From: Hymenolepis diminuta
Lineage: Eukaryota > Platyhelminthes > Cestoda > Cyclophyllidea > Hymenolepididae
Assembly: GCA_900708905.1 (NCBI GenBank)
Contig: CAADRB010000009.1
Location: forward strand, 62,001 to 126,000
Direction: 5' to 3'
DNA: 64,000 bases
Shown: positions 23,232 to 35,032 of the stretch, in pieces
How the letters are laid out: each line of letters begins with the position of its first letter
How positions within the stretch are numbered: position 1 is the stretch's first letter
The notes under the pieces: generated by a model
Seen by the model: the letters and a program-made list of their open reading frames with translations, nothing else
Told to the model about the DNA's origin: nothing
Database searches by the model: none
Made by a program: the position numbers and the translations under genes

Positions 23232-26200
23232 CTACTGCGATTGGGCAGATTCAATGTCCTTTTCGACTAGTTTTGCAGTTGTCGGATGCATATAAGGTCT
23301 GTTTGCCTTAAAATTGTTTATCGCCTGCGCTCTAATACTCGGCCATCCCATTAGTGCCCTGTATAACGGTCGGGTAAACTTTAAACGTCCCTGGCTATTG
23401 AGGAACTCCAGTGCTCCATCTAAACCAGGTAGATATTGCGAGTCGATTACGATCTGTGACCACCTAAAACAATAACTCAGTACGTAAAAGTGACCAATAG
23501 TGTGATAGAAATTATAAGTTACAAACCTAAAGCGGATTTCAGTATTTTGTGTTTGAGATAGTGCCAGCATAGTATTGAGAACATTAAGATTATCATGCGG
23601 AAGTGGGACATATTTGAGTAGTTGTTGCCATAACAATTGACGTTGGAGGGGAATCATTGATTCATACTTTGACCGCAGATAGGCCGCACATTCAGTATCA
23701 TTAATCAGAGACGTGCTTCTAATCTTCTCTGTTATTTCATCAACCACGTTTGATAGCACCCGATTTGTCCTACAATGAAAAGACGGATAATTGGATTACC
23801 TAGAAAGCTTGAGGGAAGAACCTAAATAGAGTAGTTACTTACGGTGGAACCCAGGGAATGGGACCAGCAGAGAATAGCCATGTGTCCCAGTCAACCTCAT
23901 CCAAAACCTGTTTACCCAAATGTAGGGACAAAAACTGTTTCCATTCATCCGTAGTGATAGATTTTTCCCGATAATTGTCGATATACGCCCTTAGCCATTT
24001 TAAAATAGCTTCTACAAGATAATACAATGAATGTGAGTGGATCATATAAGCATTTAAATTAACCGTAGACGGAAAGGAATAACTGACTTGCCTTTGCCAT
24101 ACGTTTTCTCTAAGTAATAGAGGAACAGTGAACCTTTTTGATAAGGCACAATGGAGAAAGAGTCATCCGTGTGTATCCCCTTTAAACAGGGGATCAATTT
24201 GGCAAAAGGATGATTTGCCTTAAATTCATTTTGGAGCTAACGAGAAAAAATAGACATATCTCAGTGTGCCACTTACATAAATAGATAAGTCATAAGTAGC
24301 TAAATAGAGAGAAAAAACTAACACAAGCTTGTAAGACCTCGTAACCCAGTTCAATAAAGAGTTCACGGTGGTCAGTTCCATAGAGCTCCTCCAGAATGAG
24401 ACCTTCCACATAGACGGTGTGTCCTTCGTTGAGCCAGAAATGTTCCCAGGTGGCATTGGTTACCAAATTACCCGTCCATGAATGAGCTATTTCGTGAGCA
24501 ATGGTGGAAAGCAGAGACCCATCTCCTGCCTAAAATATAATAGAAATAATTGGTAGTAGCTAACATCCGTTTACTTTCTTATATATACATACATATACTT
24601 TTTCTGATTTAGCTACCGTGAATAATGTTGTCGATAAAACAGGAATGCTCACACAAAGCAAGAAACAAATATACTTCTAAGTAAGGGTATAACTGGAAAA
24701 TAAACAGAGCAGAGACACAACACAGTAGAATAAACCTAATTTGCTTGTCTCGCTTAATGTGTGCGGCCAGATATATGCTATAAGGCAGTACCTAACGTAT
24801 AAATAATTTAGATAGTATAGATAGTTTATAGATAATGCGAAATACATGGAGTTAGTATTATGACATAAGTGTAGTATTCAGACCTCAAAGTTAGCATTTT
24901 TCTTGTCATGCTTTCGTTCGGATATATTTAATTAGAAAATATTTATTTAATTTAACCTCTCTCCCCATGCATGTATGTGCCTAGATTAACCTCAACTGAA
25001 CTAGCCAACATGGTGGCACTTACGATGTCTCTAAGTGCGCCGGTGGCGCAGTGGCCAACGCACACATCTGCCAAGTCAGAGAAAAAAGATCAGTGCTCAT
25101 CAGTGCATATACAGTGATGTGGTTAATTCTTATCAACATAAGGGATGGTAGAGTGGCTTCAGGATACATGACTTACCCAAATTAGGTGCTGTCAACATCT
25201 CCTTTAGTGGGCTGGGGAATACCTATCGACGCACATTCAGTAAATGAATGACTAATACCTCCATCAATAGTTACCAAGCTCACTAAACCAACACTCTAAA
25301 TTGCAAGTTTACAGTCATGAGTTTTAAAATCAAGTGAAGAAAAATGCTAGCAGCAAACTTACAAGAATGGTGGGAGTAACAAAAGTTAACTGAGGGTTCT
25401 CCATTCCTCCGTAAGGGAAGCTTGGAGGTAGGACAAGGATATCATAACATCCCCAGGAGTAGGGACCACATATTTTTACTGCAGCATCCAACATTCGATC
25501 GACCACGTTGAATTCACGTGCAGCTCGGGGTAGCACGCTCGGTTCAGCGTATACTCGAGAATTCAGTCCAATGGGTCTAAAAAATAAGCAAGCAAAGAAA
25601 TGAGATTATTATATGCAAACCTGATAAGCGTACACTTTAAAAAATAGCTTATTATAACCCCTTTAAGTTAAGAGACATGTTGTGGCTTTATGACGCATCC
25701 ATCGTAAGACATTTCCTTCCAAATGTGGTTTTCGATTTCATTATCATTGTTTGAACTCGATAGAAACCGACAAAGAAACGTTAAAGACGCAATTATTGTT
25801 CTGCCTCGGAAGGAGAAATTCCAACGGGTTGTGTTCAGTTCGTCCATTATCCTTATCAATGTGCAGGCGCATGTCACTCTTGACAGCTAATCGAGACAAA
25901 AACCTGTTATCGGTTCTCTTTTGATTTCCAAACATCAATGATGTGAAGACAACTTGTCTTGGAGTAACTGAACTTCTGTCTTATCTCTCCCCCTAGTTCT
26001 GAGCGAACATTAGTTTAGCAATATCCAGTGAACACCTAGATCCTAGCGATTGAAACTAGACCTACCACTTACAATATGACAAAAAACCTCATATGAAATT
26101 AACAATGAAAATGAGGAGTAATGTAGGAAATAGATGAATTAGTTTTGTTAAATTGGTTGCGTAGGCGACTTATCACCGGGGGAAATTTTGCAATACAACT

Positions 26201-29200
26201 CTGGTTAATAAAAACAATCTATTGGCACGGGTCCGAAACCATCAGCATGACTTCAGTGCGCAAAATAAAAATTCCTGCTCATCGGGGGAAAATTGAAAAA
26301 AAACTATAAAATTATACAAATAATATTATTTCCCAATATTAACTTGTGATAAAACAGCTAGCATGATGCGCAACCTGAAGATTTCAAGCCTCCATAATTA
26401 CCTAATGATAGTGATAGTTCTACAAGCCCGGTATTTTCACCAGCATATTGAAATATGGACGCAAAGTAACAGAACATCACACTACACATTAGGTATAAAC
26501 ATATATCAACTCTTGGCAAACGCAGTAAGTTTACGCTCTACTGCTAATCAGTGAACGCGATAAACATAATCAGTCAAGAACTAAGATTATAATATCACAT
26601 CTAGGTTTTCATGCTCACTCCATCCGGAACAGTAAGCCATCACCTCATTGCAGCAGTAGATACTAATTACTACCTGTAAGTGAGAGAAGCAAGACTCTAA
26701 ACTATAAACTAAAATGAATGTGCAGGGAGGAAGGTTTGATTTCCTCTACGCAGTCACGAAAGTCAGTGAAGCGCAATAAAAGGAGTAGATATTGACATCT
26801 AAGGGGTGAGACAAAAAACACCGCTAGAATACGTGAAACAGTTAAGAGGGGGTGCTGGAAATCACTCGAAAAATGTGTGCTCCCAGTCACAAGTACCTCT
26901 ACTAATTCAGGGAAGCAAGTTCGAGACCCTAAAATAAATAGAATGTTCAATGGGTTGCTGTTGTTCTATAAAGGGTATCAAAATAGCAGTTTTTTAAATC
27001 GGAGAATTCAGAACATATATATACATGTATCTCTCCCTCTCTTTAAAACGATATTAACATTGAGAAGTGTGTACGTACAATCTTAGCAGATAAGATTGTG
27101 CGTATGATGAGGTCAGTCCTTTGTTGTCTTAACCATCAGGTGCTTTTTTTCTCCAATGCTTCAGTCATGTATCGTTCTTATTTTCGTGGCCGTAAATAAT
27201 CGGGATCTCCATTTAGTATTACAATGATCTCATCCTCTTTCCTCATTCAAAATTAGGTCACAGTCATTCATGACCTAATAGAGGAGGTAAGCTTCCATTT
27301 ATTAATTTTTTATACGTTGTCCCACCATTTCGGGAGAAGAAATGTAAGTATTCAATAATGCACCTATACAGCACATCAATAGGATCTGAAAACATGTAAT
27401 TTTTTGGAGGTTCAATCAAATTTAAGTCCACTCCAAGGCGAACGTGACAGGTTCTCATCAAGTCATTTTTCTAATACATGATCGTGATGTGTTTCCTGTT
27501 GGTCATTGCGGCTGAGGATCAATAATGCCATTGGTGGTGCAAAAGGAAAACTTTCATTTCTGTAAAAATTCGGATACACTTAACAGCATAAGGCTTTACT
27601 GCAATCGGTTGAATTCCCATGAGGTGGAAATTTCCACTTTTAAAGATGGGGATAGGTGTGAAAGTCTAGTCAAACCAAAAACCTGCTGATGTTGATTACT
27701 TTGCCTTAGTCATGTCTTTATATTAACTTTCTAGTTCTCCTCAGTAACTAATGGCTCAAAAGAAGCTTTGGATTAACAGAACTAAGGTGATGTATGAGAA
27801 ATTCTACAAACTAACATGGAAATCACGTAAAGCTACTGAAATGACCACCCAGCACTTGCCAAAGCCCTCTTTGAAGTAACCTAGAAGGATGTTACATTTC
27901 TTCAGCATAGATTTGAGATAGACTTGACAGCTAATACTAATAAGCCCAACGAGACCATTGATAATAAGAGATACACACGCAAAAGTAAGCATTAGGACAC
28001 AGGATGTTTTAAAAAAACTATCAAACATCACAAAAACCCACTTACGAGTCATTCAGCTCACCACAGGCCAAAGCAATGAGATAGGAGGGGACTCGGACAT
28101 TCTGGAAGAAATAGTGGGCGCCCCAATTCTCCTGCACTTCAGAGGACGTCGAATTCGACTTTGTGGCACTCATCAACACTTGGAGATTAGCTGGTGCAAG
28201 TATCTACAAATACAACATACAAACTTGTGTTAGTTAATAGACTAAAGTAGACCAACAGTGAAAAAGCATCAAGAGAGTTCGGAATACTTCACTATTGTTT
28301 GGCAATTTCAGATACTTGGTCAGAAACAAAAGAATGCCATCTAAACGACCATTAAAATGTTAAAACATCTTAGCTTATGGCATTTGATTTTCGATGTTAT
28401 GTAAAGGGATAAATTTATCAGGGTGACATGACCAGTAACTCAATTCAACATCGCGACATGAACTTACCATAGGGAGCTATACATTGAAATTTGAACTTTG
28501 GAACGTGATGTAGAATTTATAATATTAAATGTGGATAATTTATTGCATGTAGAATACAAATGATGCCCTGAGCTTATCCCCCTCGTCTACTCAGTTTTCC
28601 AAACTTTCAACACTTATCGGGTCCTTTCACTATTGCCCGTGTTTCGATGCTTTCGCGTAATTAAAATTTTCAAACTAAAAACTATGTAGTAAATAGAAGA
28701 AGAGTTAAATAAAATAAAAGACCACTGAGAGGAGTGAGAGAAGCAAGAATGGAAAATACATAGGGTCTAACTAAACATCATTCACTTTCAATACAACGGA
28801 GATCCTAACAAATAGCCAAATTCAAGAAAAAATACCTTGACTAGATTAACAGAAACCAAACATTGACCTTCCACCACACTCCCTCCTAAATCGACAGTAA
28901 AGACGTAAATGAGAGCCCTATTTCCTGAATGAAGGTATTCTTCTATACCTATAAAAGATGGAAAGTACGGCAGTAGCCAGAAAACAAATAGAAGAGTCAT
29001 AAGGAAATTGCCAATAATACCTCCAGGAGTTAATAACACAGAGGTAGTGCTCATTAACTAATCAAAAGGAAGAAATAGCAGGCAATTCACTAAGAAAAAT
29101 CAAGCATTTAAATGCTTGAATGAAAGCCATTTTAAAAACATAATAGGTATCCAGATTCATCCCTTTTGGAAAGGCCATAACAGTAATTAGCTAATGATGG

Positions 29201-31861
29201 ACAAAATCGTATAAAGGTGTATGGACACAGCGCAGAAAGAGTACTCTGGTTAATTTATATGATCAAGAAAACTCAATTCCCTAAACTCGTGTGTATCATA
29301 CATAAAAAACAGTCCACGTTTAAAATACATAGGATTTGTGTGGAGCAAAGTGATTTCCTGCCGCATCAAAGGACACGAGTTCGAAACCCATAGACATATA
29401 CCTAATGACAATTTGATCACACCAAATGAGAGCTTCCAAATAAAAAAATATTTGGGATGTTTTTCGTCTTTGAAATACTTAGGTACAAATAGAAATTTTG
29501 CTTTTGTGATATAAATAATTAAAGTAAAACAGAGAAACCGGCACTAAATTATTAATTTTATGAAGACCATATGAGAAAAATCAACCTTTCTAAATGAGCA
29601 AATAGAAACCAATTAGCGATTTCATCTAATTTATTCTCAAATTGAAGTTTACAATAAAAGGAACATATGCTTGAAAATGTATTTATCAAATCTGAATTCC
29701 AGATAATATTGTTATTAGAGGAAAATAGAGGTATCACATTATGCAAAGAAATCGGGTGAAAGAGAAAACAAATAAACAAATTAACTTGATCTTTTCCTTA
29801 ACAAATCTTGAATACGAACGCGATCACCGATAATAGAAATAAAATTGTCAACATTTTGTCCAATCAGATAGATAGATTACTGAAATCCAAACCAGTTAAG
29901 CAAACTTAGAGTATACAAACAGTGAAATCAAGAGCCATAAGTAAAATACATTCAATTGAATCCCTATCAAAAAATGCACGAATTGGACAGCACATAATTA
30001 CGCTACGTGAAAGGAATTCTAAGATTAAAATTAACAAGAATTATTCACCGATAAGACAACAATAAATTGATCTCCCACATCAAATAACATAGGCTCGAAA
30101 TCCATTAGAGTAAACAGTCTGACTGTAATGATGAATCACTACAAATCAAGGAAAACCCGGAACGTTATCCAAACTTACTTGGCTGATAAAGTTAAGAGAA
30201 AAACGGTACCTAGAGCACGAACATAGATATGTAATAAAATGCTTACTGATTTGGTTCAAATCTAGCAAATGAGGTGCCAGAAAAATTTCAAAGAATTCAG
30301 CTAATACAAAATTAAGTGAAAATTCATGGTTCTAGTCAACCTAAAACTCTAAATTGTTAAGCACTGGAATCCGATCCTCTACCAGAAATACATTCAACAA
30401 ATTACATCTTAATGAGTAGCAATACAATGTTATTAGAATGAAAAACGTTACTGACAGAAATATCTTAAAAAATAGTTATTGAACAAAGATCGACATCAGC
30501 CATCTTTATAGAAAAAGCTGAAAAGTTACCTTAGGTCAAAACCCAAGTCTTAATTACCCGATTCATATCTTTGGCACGAGCATCAAAATGAGCGATAAGA
30601 TCAGCAAAGTGAACGACAATTCAGGCCTAAGGCACGAAACATTAACTAATGCTTTAAGAGTGAGGGATAAAAGAAAAAATGCAGGAAACAAATAATGAAA
30701 TAGTAATGACCAATTTGAAGCAGCTGAAGTGACGGCCGAAACAAAAGTGAAAACTGACCTTGGCAGTGTAAGTGAATTTAACTTTCGGTGTGTCTTGGCA
30801 TGGAAATAGGCTACGCGCATGAATAGCTTGGCATTGAGTAAACAAGAAGGGACTTCGTTTGTCCGCAGTCATTTGGGCTTCCAACCACTGGAGGGCTGAG
30901 GCCTGGGGAGTTGTAGAGTACTCAATCACCACAGCGAATCTACAAGAAGGAAAAGAGGATATCAAAGAAGGAAAATTCCTTAACCAAATAATCTTCCACA
31001 AGCGTACTTGGAAGCCTGCTTGCCAACTTTAATGCATAGGACACTCCCAAGGGCTGGATAGCTGCCCGGATGGATTTCAAAGTCGACCGGAGCATCATTT
31101 AATGTTACACGGGAGACGTTGATATCCTTTATATCAAGTTTCTAGCAAAGCAGCCAAAACAAGAAACTTTTCAGCACAAAATCTCCATACATGATATGCG
31201 TAAAACAAGCAGACATCAGTGAGAGTAATACATCATGTAAATGGGCAAATTCTTACCAGCGGTTCCTGTTTTTCAGTGCTTGTATCAATTTGTTCAATCA
31301 TGATTTTAACATTACCACTAACAGTTTTGGTGTCGAAATCGATTTTCAAATCGAAATCGACATGTTGAATTACGTGGAGATTGGGGTTTGCTTCAGAAGA
31401 TGGATCATGGATTGCAGCATTACTTACGATAGCAACTTCCTGAAATATTAAGACAGAATTGTAGTCAGATAAAAGCTTTCGTATTATGGCATAAACCCGG
31501 TCGGCAAGCACATTATTTTTTTATAAGCAGACGAAAAATATGTCGAGGACATCTAAAGCTAGAATTGAGCAATAAAAAGGCAGACAAAGCATTTAGTGTT
31601 AACATAAGCTGCACCATGATAAATTAAATAAATTTAACGTAAATTAAAACGAGTACAGCTTAAGCCGATCTGTACACTGAAAACGATAGTTATAAATCAT
31701 GTGATGTGGATAAAACATTTTATTTATGAATTAATATCAAACACAATAATATTGCACATAATTTACAGAATAAATTTTATCGCATACAATATGAAGGAAA
31801 AATACTTTTGAAAATTTATTTCACAATTTCTTGAACTCACCGAGGAGTGTGAAAAAGCCAT
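23232..31861 (-). CDS. LTA4H: Leukotriene A4 hydrolase / M1 aminopeptidase, copy A
   Basis: Zinc metallopeptidase of family M1. Vertebrate relatives hydrolyse LTA4 to LTB4 and cleave small peptides in the cytosol. Eleven exons: 31841-31861, 31257-31439, 31008-31141, 30759-30939, 28046-28203, 25363-25576, 24323-24529, 24092-24236, 23843-24011, 23527-23769, 23232-23463. They total 1887 nt, 628 aa plus TAG (human enzyme about 611). Key residues: Q148/Q150 in [10 protein letters not shown], exopeptidase motif GGMEN (282-286), zinc site HEIAH (309-313) with E332 in LNEGH, D390, catalytic Y398 in VPYQKG, and R578/K580 in GRLKF. Relative to human LTA4H, the Tyr378 position is Phe (393). The C-terminal helical domain is complete. 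The start is a 7-codon exon (MAFSHSS) with a matching exon in copy B. Intron 8 has a GC donor. No signal peptide is seen. All catalytic parts are present, so it is probably an active aminopeptidase; whether it makes LTB4 cannot be told. Confidence 0.93.
25031..25260 (+). repeat. tRNA-like SINE candidate in an LTA4H copy A intron
   Basis: The start has a good Pol III A box (GGTGGCGCAGTGG). It continues CCAACGCACACATCTGCC, which aligns with the same region at 12970 (TAGTGGTCAAAGCACACTTC). No proper acceptor stem or T arm can be built, so it is a tRNA-derived repeat head and not a tRNA gene. Confidence 0.45.
26745..26830. repeat. Short interspersed repeat, copy 1
   Basis: Shares CCTCTACGCAGTCACGAAAG and a following AT-rich part with sequences at about 40970 (CCTCTGCGCAATCACGAAAG) and 41500 (ATCCAATCACGAAAGCCAAC). 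A GGGGTGAGA stretch at its end parallels GGGGTGGCA elsewhere. It lies in intron 5 of LTA4H copy A. Confidence 0.4.
28836..29054 (-). CDS. Exon-like hydrophobic ORF inside an LTA4H copy A intron
   Basis: An ATG at 29054 opens 73 codons up to a possible donor (AAG/gtattt). The peptide has a strong membrane segment ([16 protein letters not shown]) and ends [12 protein letters not shown]. Base composition is more balanced than in the surrounding intron. No domain is recognised. T-rich intron DNA often encodes hydrophobic chance ORFs on this strand, so confidence is low. Confidence 0.2.
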
Positions 31862-33239
31862 TACTTAAACAATTGATAGATAAAGACGCTCAGCTAAATA
31901 CCCAAAACCGCAACTCAACGATTGGATTATAGGAAATAGTGTAAGTACTCAGTAAACCTAGTCCCATAGGTAAAAACAAAATTTAAATATTCCTGCAATT
32001 TGATAGATAATAACTTATCATGATGTAAAATATTTAAAATAATATAATAATATGTTTTGTTTAATTTTTATAACGGAAGTGAATTAAAGTTAAAATTCTG
32101 AAATGATTTTCTTATATAAATTCTTTTTGACATACAGTATAATGTTAATATTTCTAACACTTTTATCAATTGATGATAGTTTCAGGATACTTGTTAATTT
32201 TGGTCCATCACAATCAACTGAAAATTCTGTTTTGAAAAAATTATAGTAAAATGACCAGTCACATAACTATTCACCAACTTCGACATTGGCATTTTTCAAA
32301 TGACGAAACCATTATTTTATTGTTATGTTATACTATCATCACTTTTGCGGTCTATTATCCAACATTTTATAATACATCTAGGTTTTGAACTCGGATTGCT
32401 TCAAGATTGGTGGATGTTAATTCAAAATTAATTTTAATCTAGAACGTTTATGGTATTTTTAAGTAGGGCTTATGCAAAACAATAGGAAATTGATGATTTT
32501 AACAATGAGATGTGTCAACTTGGCCGACTTATAGAGGACGCAGGTGTAATAAAGTTGGAAATTCGGAGCGCACAAAAGAGGGAGTATATTTTCGCATGCC
32601 TCATACTGGTAAAAAAGTCAAAATTCAAATACTACTTTATAATTAAATCAAAATACAGATACCAATTTTAGAATCGTAGATGAATATTTTCTGCATTATT
32701 TTTAACTTATGGATATGAAAAATCTTTAAATTGAAAGTGATTCAAATCTATTCATGAAATTCCTTTATTACACCTAGGGCAAGGCGAGAAAGCAGGATTG
32801 GTGTCTACTGTTATTTGCCCAGTTGTATTTTTTCAAATAAGGTATATATTAAATGCTTACATGAATTTATTTTATTATTGTAGTAGTGATCTGATATTGA
32901 TGTGAATTATTTCCGTGTTTTCTCTCTACACTTCTCAAAACTATATTTTATCGTTTACAGTCTCAGCTAAACTCTCATCAATTGTCCTTACTGTTGTCAT
33001 ATTTATTTATCCAGTGTGCGTTCGTCTGGGAAAATATCCCGCTTCCTCATCGGTAGAGACAGCTGTAAGTTCTCATATTTCCTCCTTCCATACCGAAGCC
33101 TGTTCAATCCATTTTCCTTGTTCTTTACCCACTGGAGTTAAGTTAAACGCTGCTGGCCTTTCCTTTCACTAGTGCGTGTCTAAGTGTCTTAGATTTATCC
33201 CCGTACTTCATGATATTTCTATCTGTTATAATATTGAGA

Positions 33240-33575
33240 TCTATCGGGGCCACATTAATCGAATAGATGGAATGAGTCAAGTCGCTCATATCGTCAGATC
33301 AGTTCTGAGGTGGCAGACTAGCCACCCCAATTTATTGATAAGTAAATTAGGTTTATATGCAAAATACTTCTTCGTTGGACGTCAGTCATGTCTTGTTGTC
33401 GGAGTCTCTGCGTGATGATAGACACCCGTTTAGGTATCTATGTGCAAACACAGAGCGGGACCACCTGTGAACATTATCACCAGTCATTCATTTCTAATCG
33501 TAGGGTGTTGATAGACATCTGCTGCCTATGGCATTACCCATTTCTAAATCCTAGACACATAGATAAAAAAGGGTA
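33240..33575 (-). repeat. Dispersed LTR-like repeat, copy 3
   Basis: The reverse complement matches copy 1 (16868-17185) over nearly its whole length: GCAGATGTCTATCA, CGATTAGAAATGA, GGTCCCGCT, TTTGCACATAGATACCTAAA, GGGTGTCTATCATCACG and TATATAAACCTAA or their close variants appear in order. Several of these blocks are identical or differ by one base, so this insertion is fairly recent compared with copy 2. Confidence 0.6.
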
Positions 33576-34948
33576 ATGTCAAATCTAGATTTACAAAATC
33601 CAAAAAATAATTCCCGGGTTATATGGAAACGGAAATGTCGCTTTTCATAATGGTATTTCCACAGAACTTACATTATCTCTCAGCATTTCTCTAATAACTA
33701 CCATGGATGTTGAAAGCATTCAAATGAGCATATAAAGTTGCTGTTACATGCAAGAAAATAATATTTTTCACAAAATAATTCTTATATGTAAGATTCTTTA
33801 TTTTCCATCTTTTAATTCTCTTTTATTCGAACGAATTCATTTACATTACGGTTGTAAATAGCGCATAACATAAATCACGAGATCGTGCGTCTTGTATTGA
33901 CAAAGTGTTTCGAGTCGTGTTTGTAACTAGAGCAATGTCTTAGGGAATCTAAGAGTCGGTTACGGTATCCTATAGAGAAAAGCAGATTACAATACCTGTC
34001 CCGTAGAAGAAAGCGATATTTCCCCAAACAATTAATTTTCGTCAGATTTCTTATTTTCACCTTCTGAATCCCCTTTTCTTTTAATTCTCTCTTATTCGAA
34101 CAAGTTTCTTTAAATGATTTACATAAAGCTCATACAAAGCAAAATGATCTGTTACAAATTAGTATGGGATTGCATGTTACCTAATGGATTGTCGAGTCTG
34201 GCTGAGCTATCATCCTTTTAACTTATTACGATCTAAACCACAAACTAAAACAGAGAAAAATGAGTTCGTTGATTGTAGAGGTTTATTAAACCTAGAGAGA
34301 AAGCTCTGTGATTTGATAGGGCGGGGTGATGTGTGCTGTCCTACAGAAGGTTTTTTATGCTTTTGGATTTAAAATGAACAAGTTGGTTTAGACGTCGGCA
34401 AATACTCGACTGGTTAGGATGTATTGCCTCAGAGAGGAAACAACTTTGATGTAACCTTATCAAGTTTAGGTCACTCGATCGCTGGTCATGAATGATACAT
34501 CGAGTGTCAGGTGACGAACTGCATCGTAAATTCGGGCTGACTCATTGTAGGAAATATAGGAGAAATTTCATGAAAGAATTCATGATATTTAGATGGGGAA
34601 AGATGTGATGAACGTAGTCACTACAGCCCTAAAATACGGAACCCGCGCTTTATTTTAATATTGTTTGTTTGGTTGATTTGAATTTATAACTAGAACAATT
34701 ACTTAAGAAATACAAGTATCAGCTACCTACTAGAAGAAAAGGCCATAATAATTGTCTAATATTATACTTTGGAAAGTATGAGGAATACAAATCCCATACT
34801 TTAAACCCAAGTTTTTTCCAATTGCAGTAAAGTATTTACCATAAATTTCAGGTACGAGTAGGATTACATATTTTACGATAGACTTCATCCCCAATAAGAC
34901 CAAATTTGTTACTCATTGAGTCAGAAGTATTTACAAGTCACATCAGCT

Positions 34949-34954
34949 TTTATT
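34949..34954 (-). terminator. Possible poly(A) signal of LTA4H copy B
   Basis: AATAAA on the minus strand, about 80 nt beyond the stop codon of copy B (35033-35035). Confidence 0.5.
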
Positions 34955-35032
34955 TAAGAAGAGGAAAAAAATAGAGAGAATTGCACAGCGAGAGCATTAA
35001 AAATTATTTGGAAAGACAAGAGCGATGGCCAC

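Larger units (their letters stand above)
31862..35032. other. Spacer between the two LTA4H copies
   Basis: About 3.2 kb that should contain the promoter of copy A and the 3' end of copy B. It is AT-rich, with one inverted copy of the dispersed LTR-like repeat (about 33240-33575) and a possible poly(A) signal of copy B at 34949. Open frames at 32915-33576 and 33875-34372 overlap the repeat or look random. Confidence 0.5.

Noticed and set aside
25031..25110. Possible tRNA gene with a good A box
   Set aside because: Acceptor and T stems do not pair and no B box is at the right distance. It is better explained as a SINE head.
27804..28052. 82-codon hydrophobic minus-strand ORF starting in the LTA4H copy A exon 5 donor
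   Set aside because: It begins by reading through a real splice donor and lies in T-rich intron, where hydrophobic chance ORFs are expected. Noted only in connection with the nested-gene idea.
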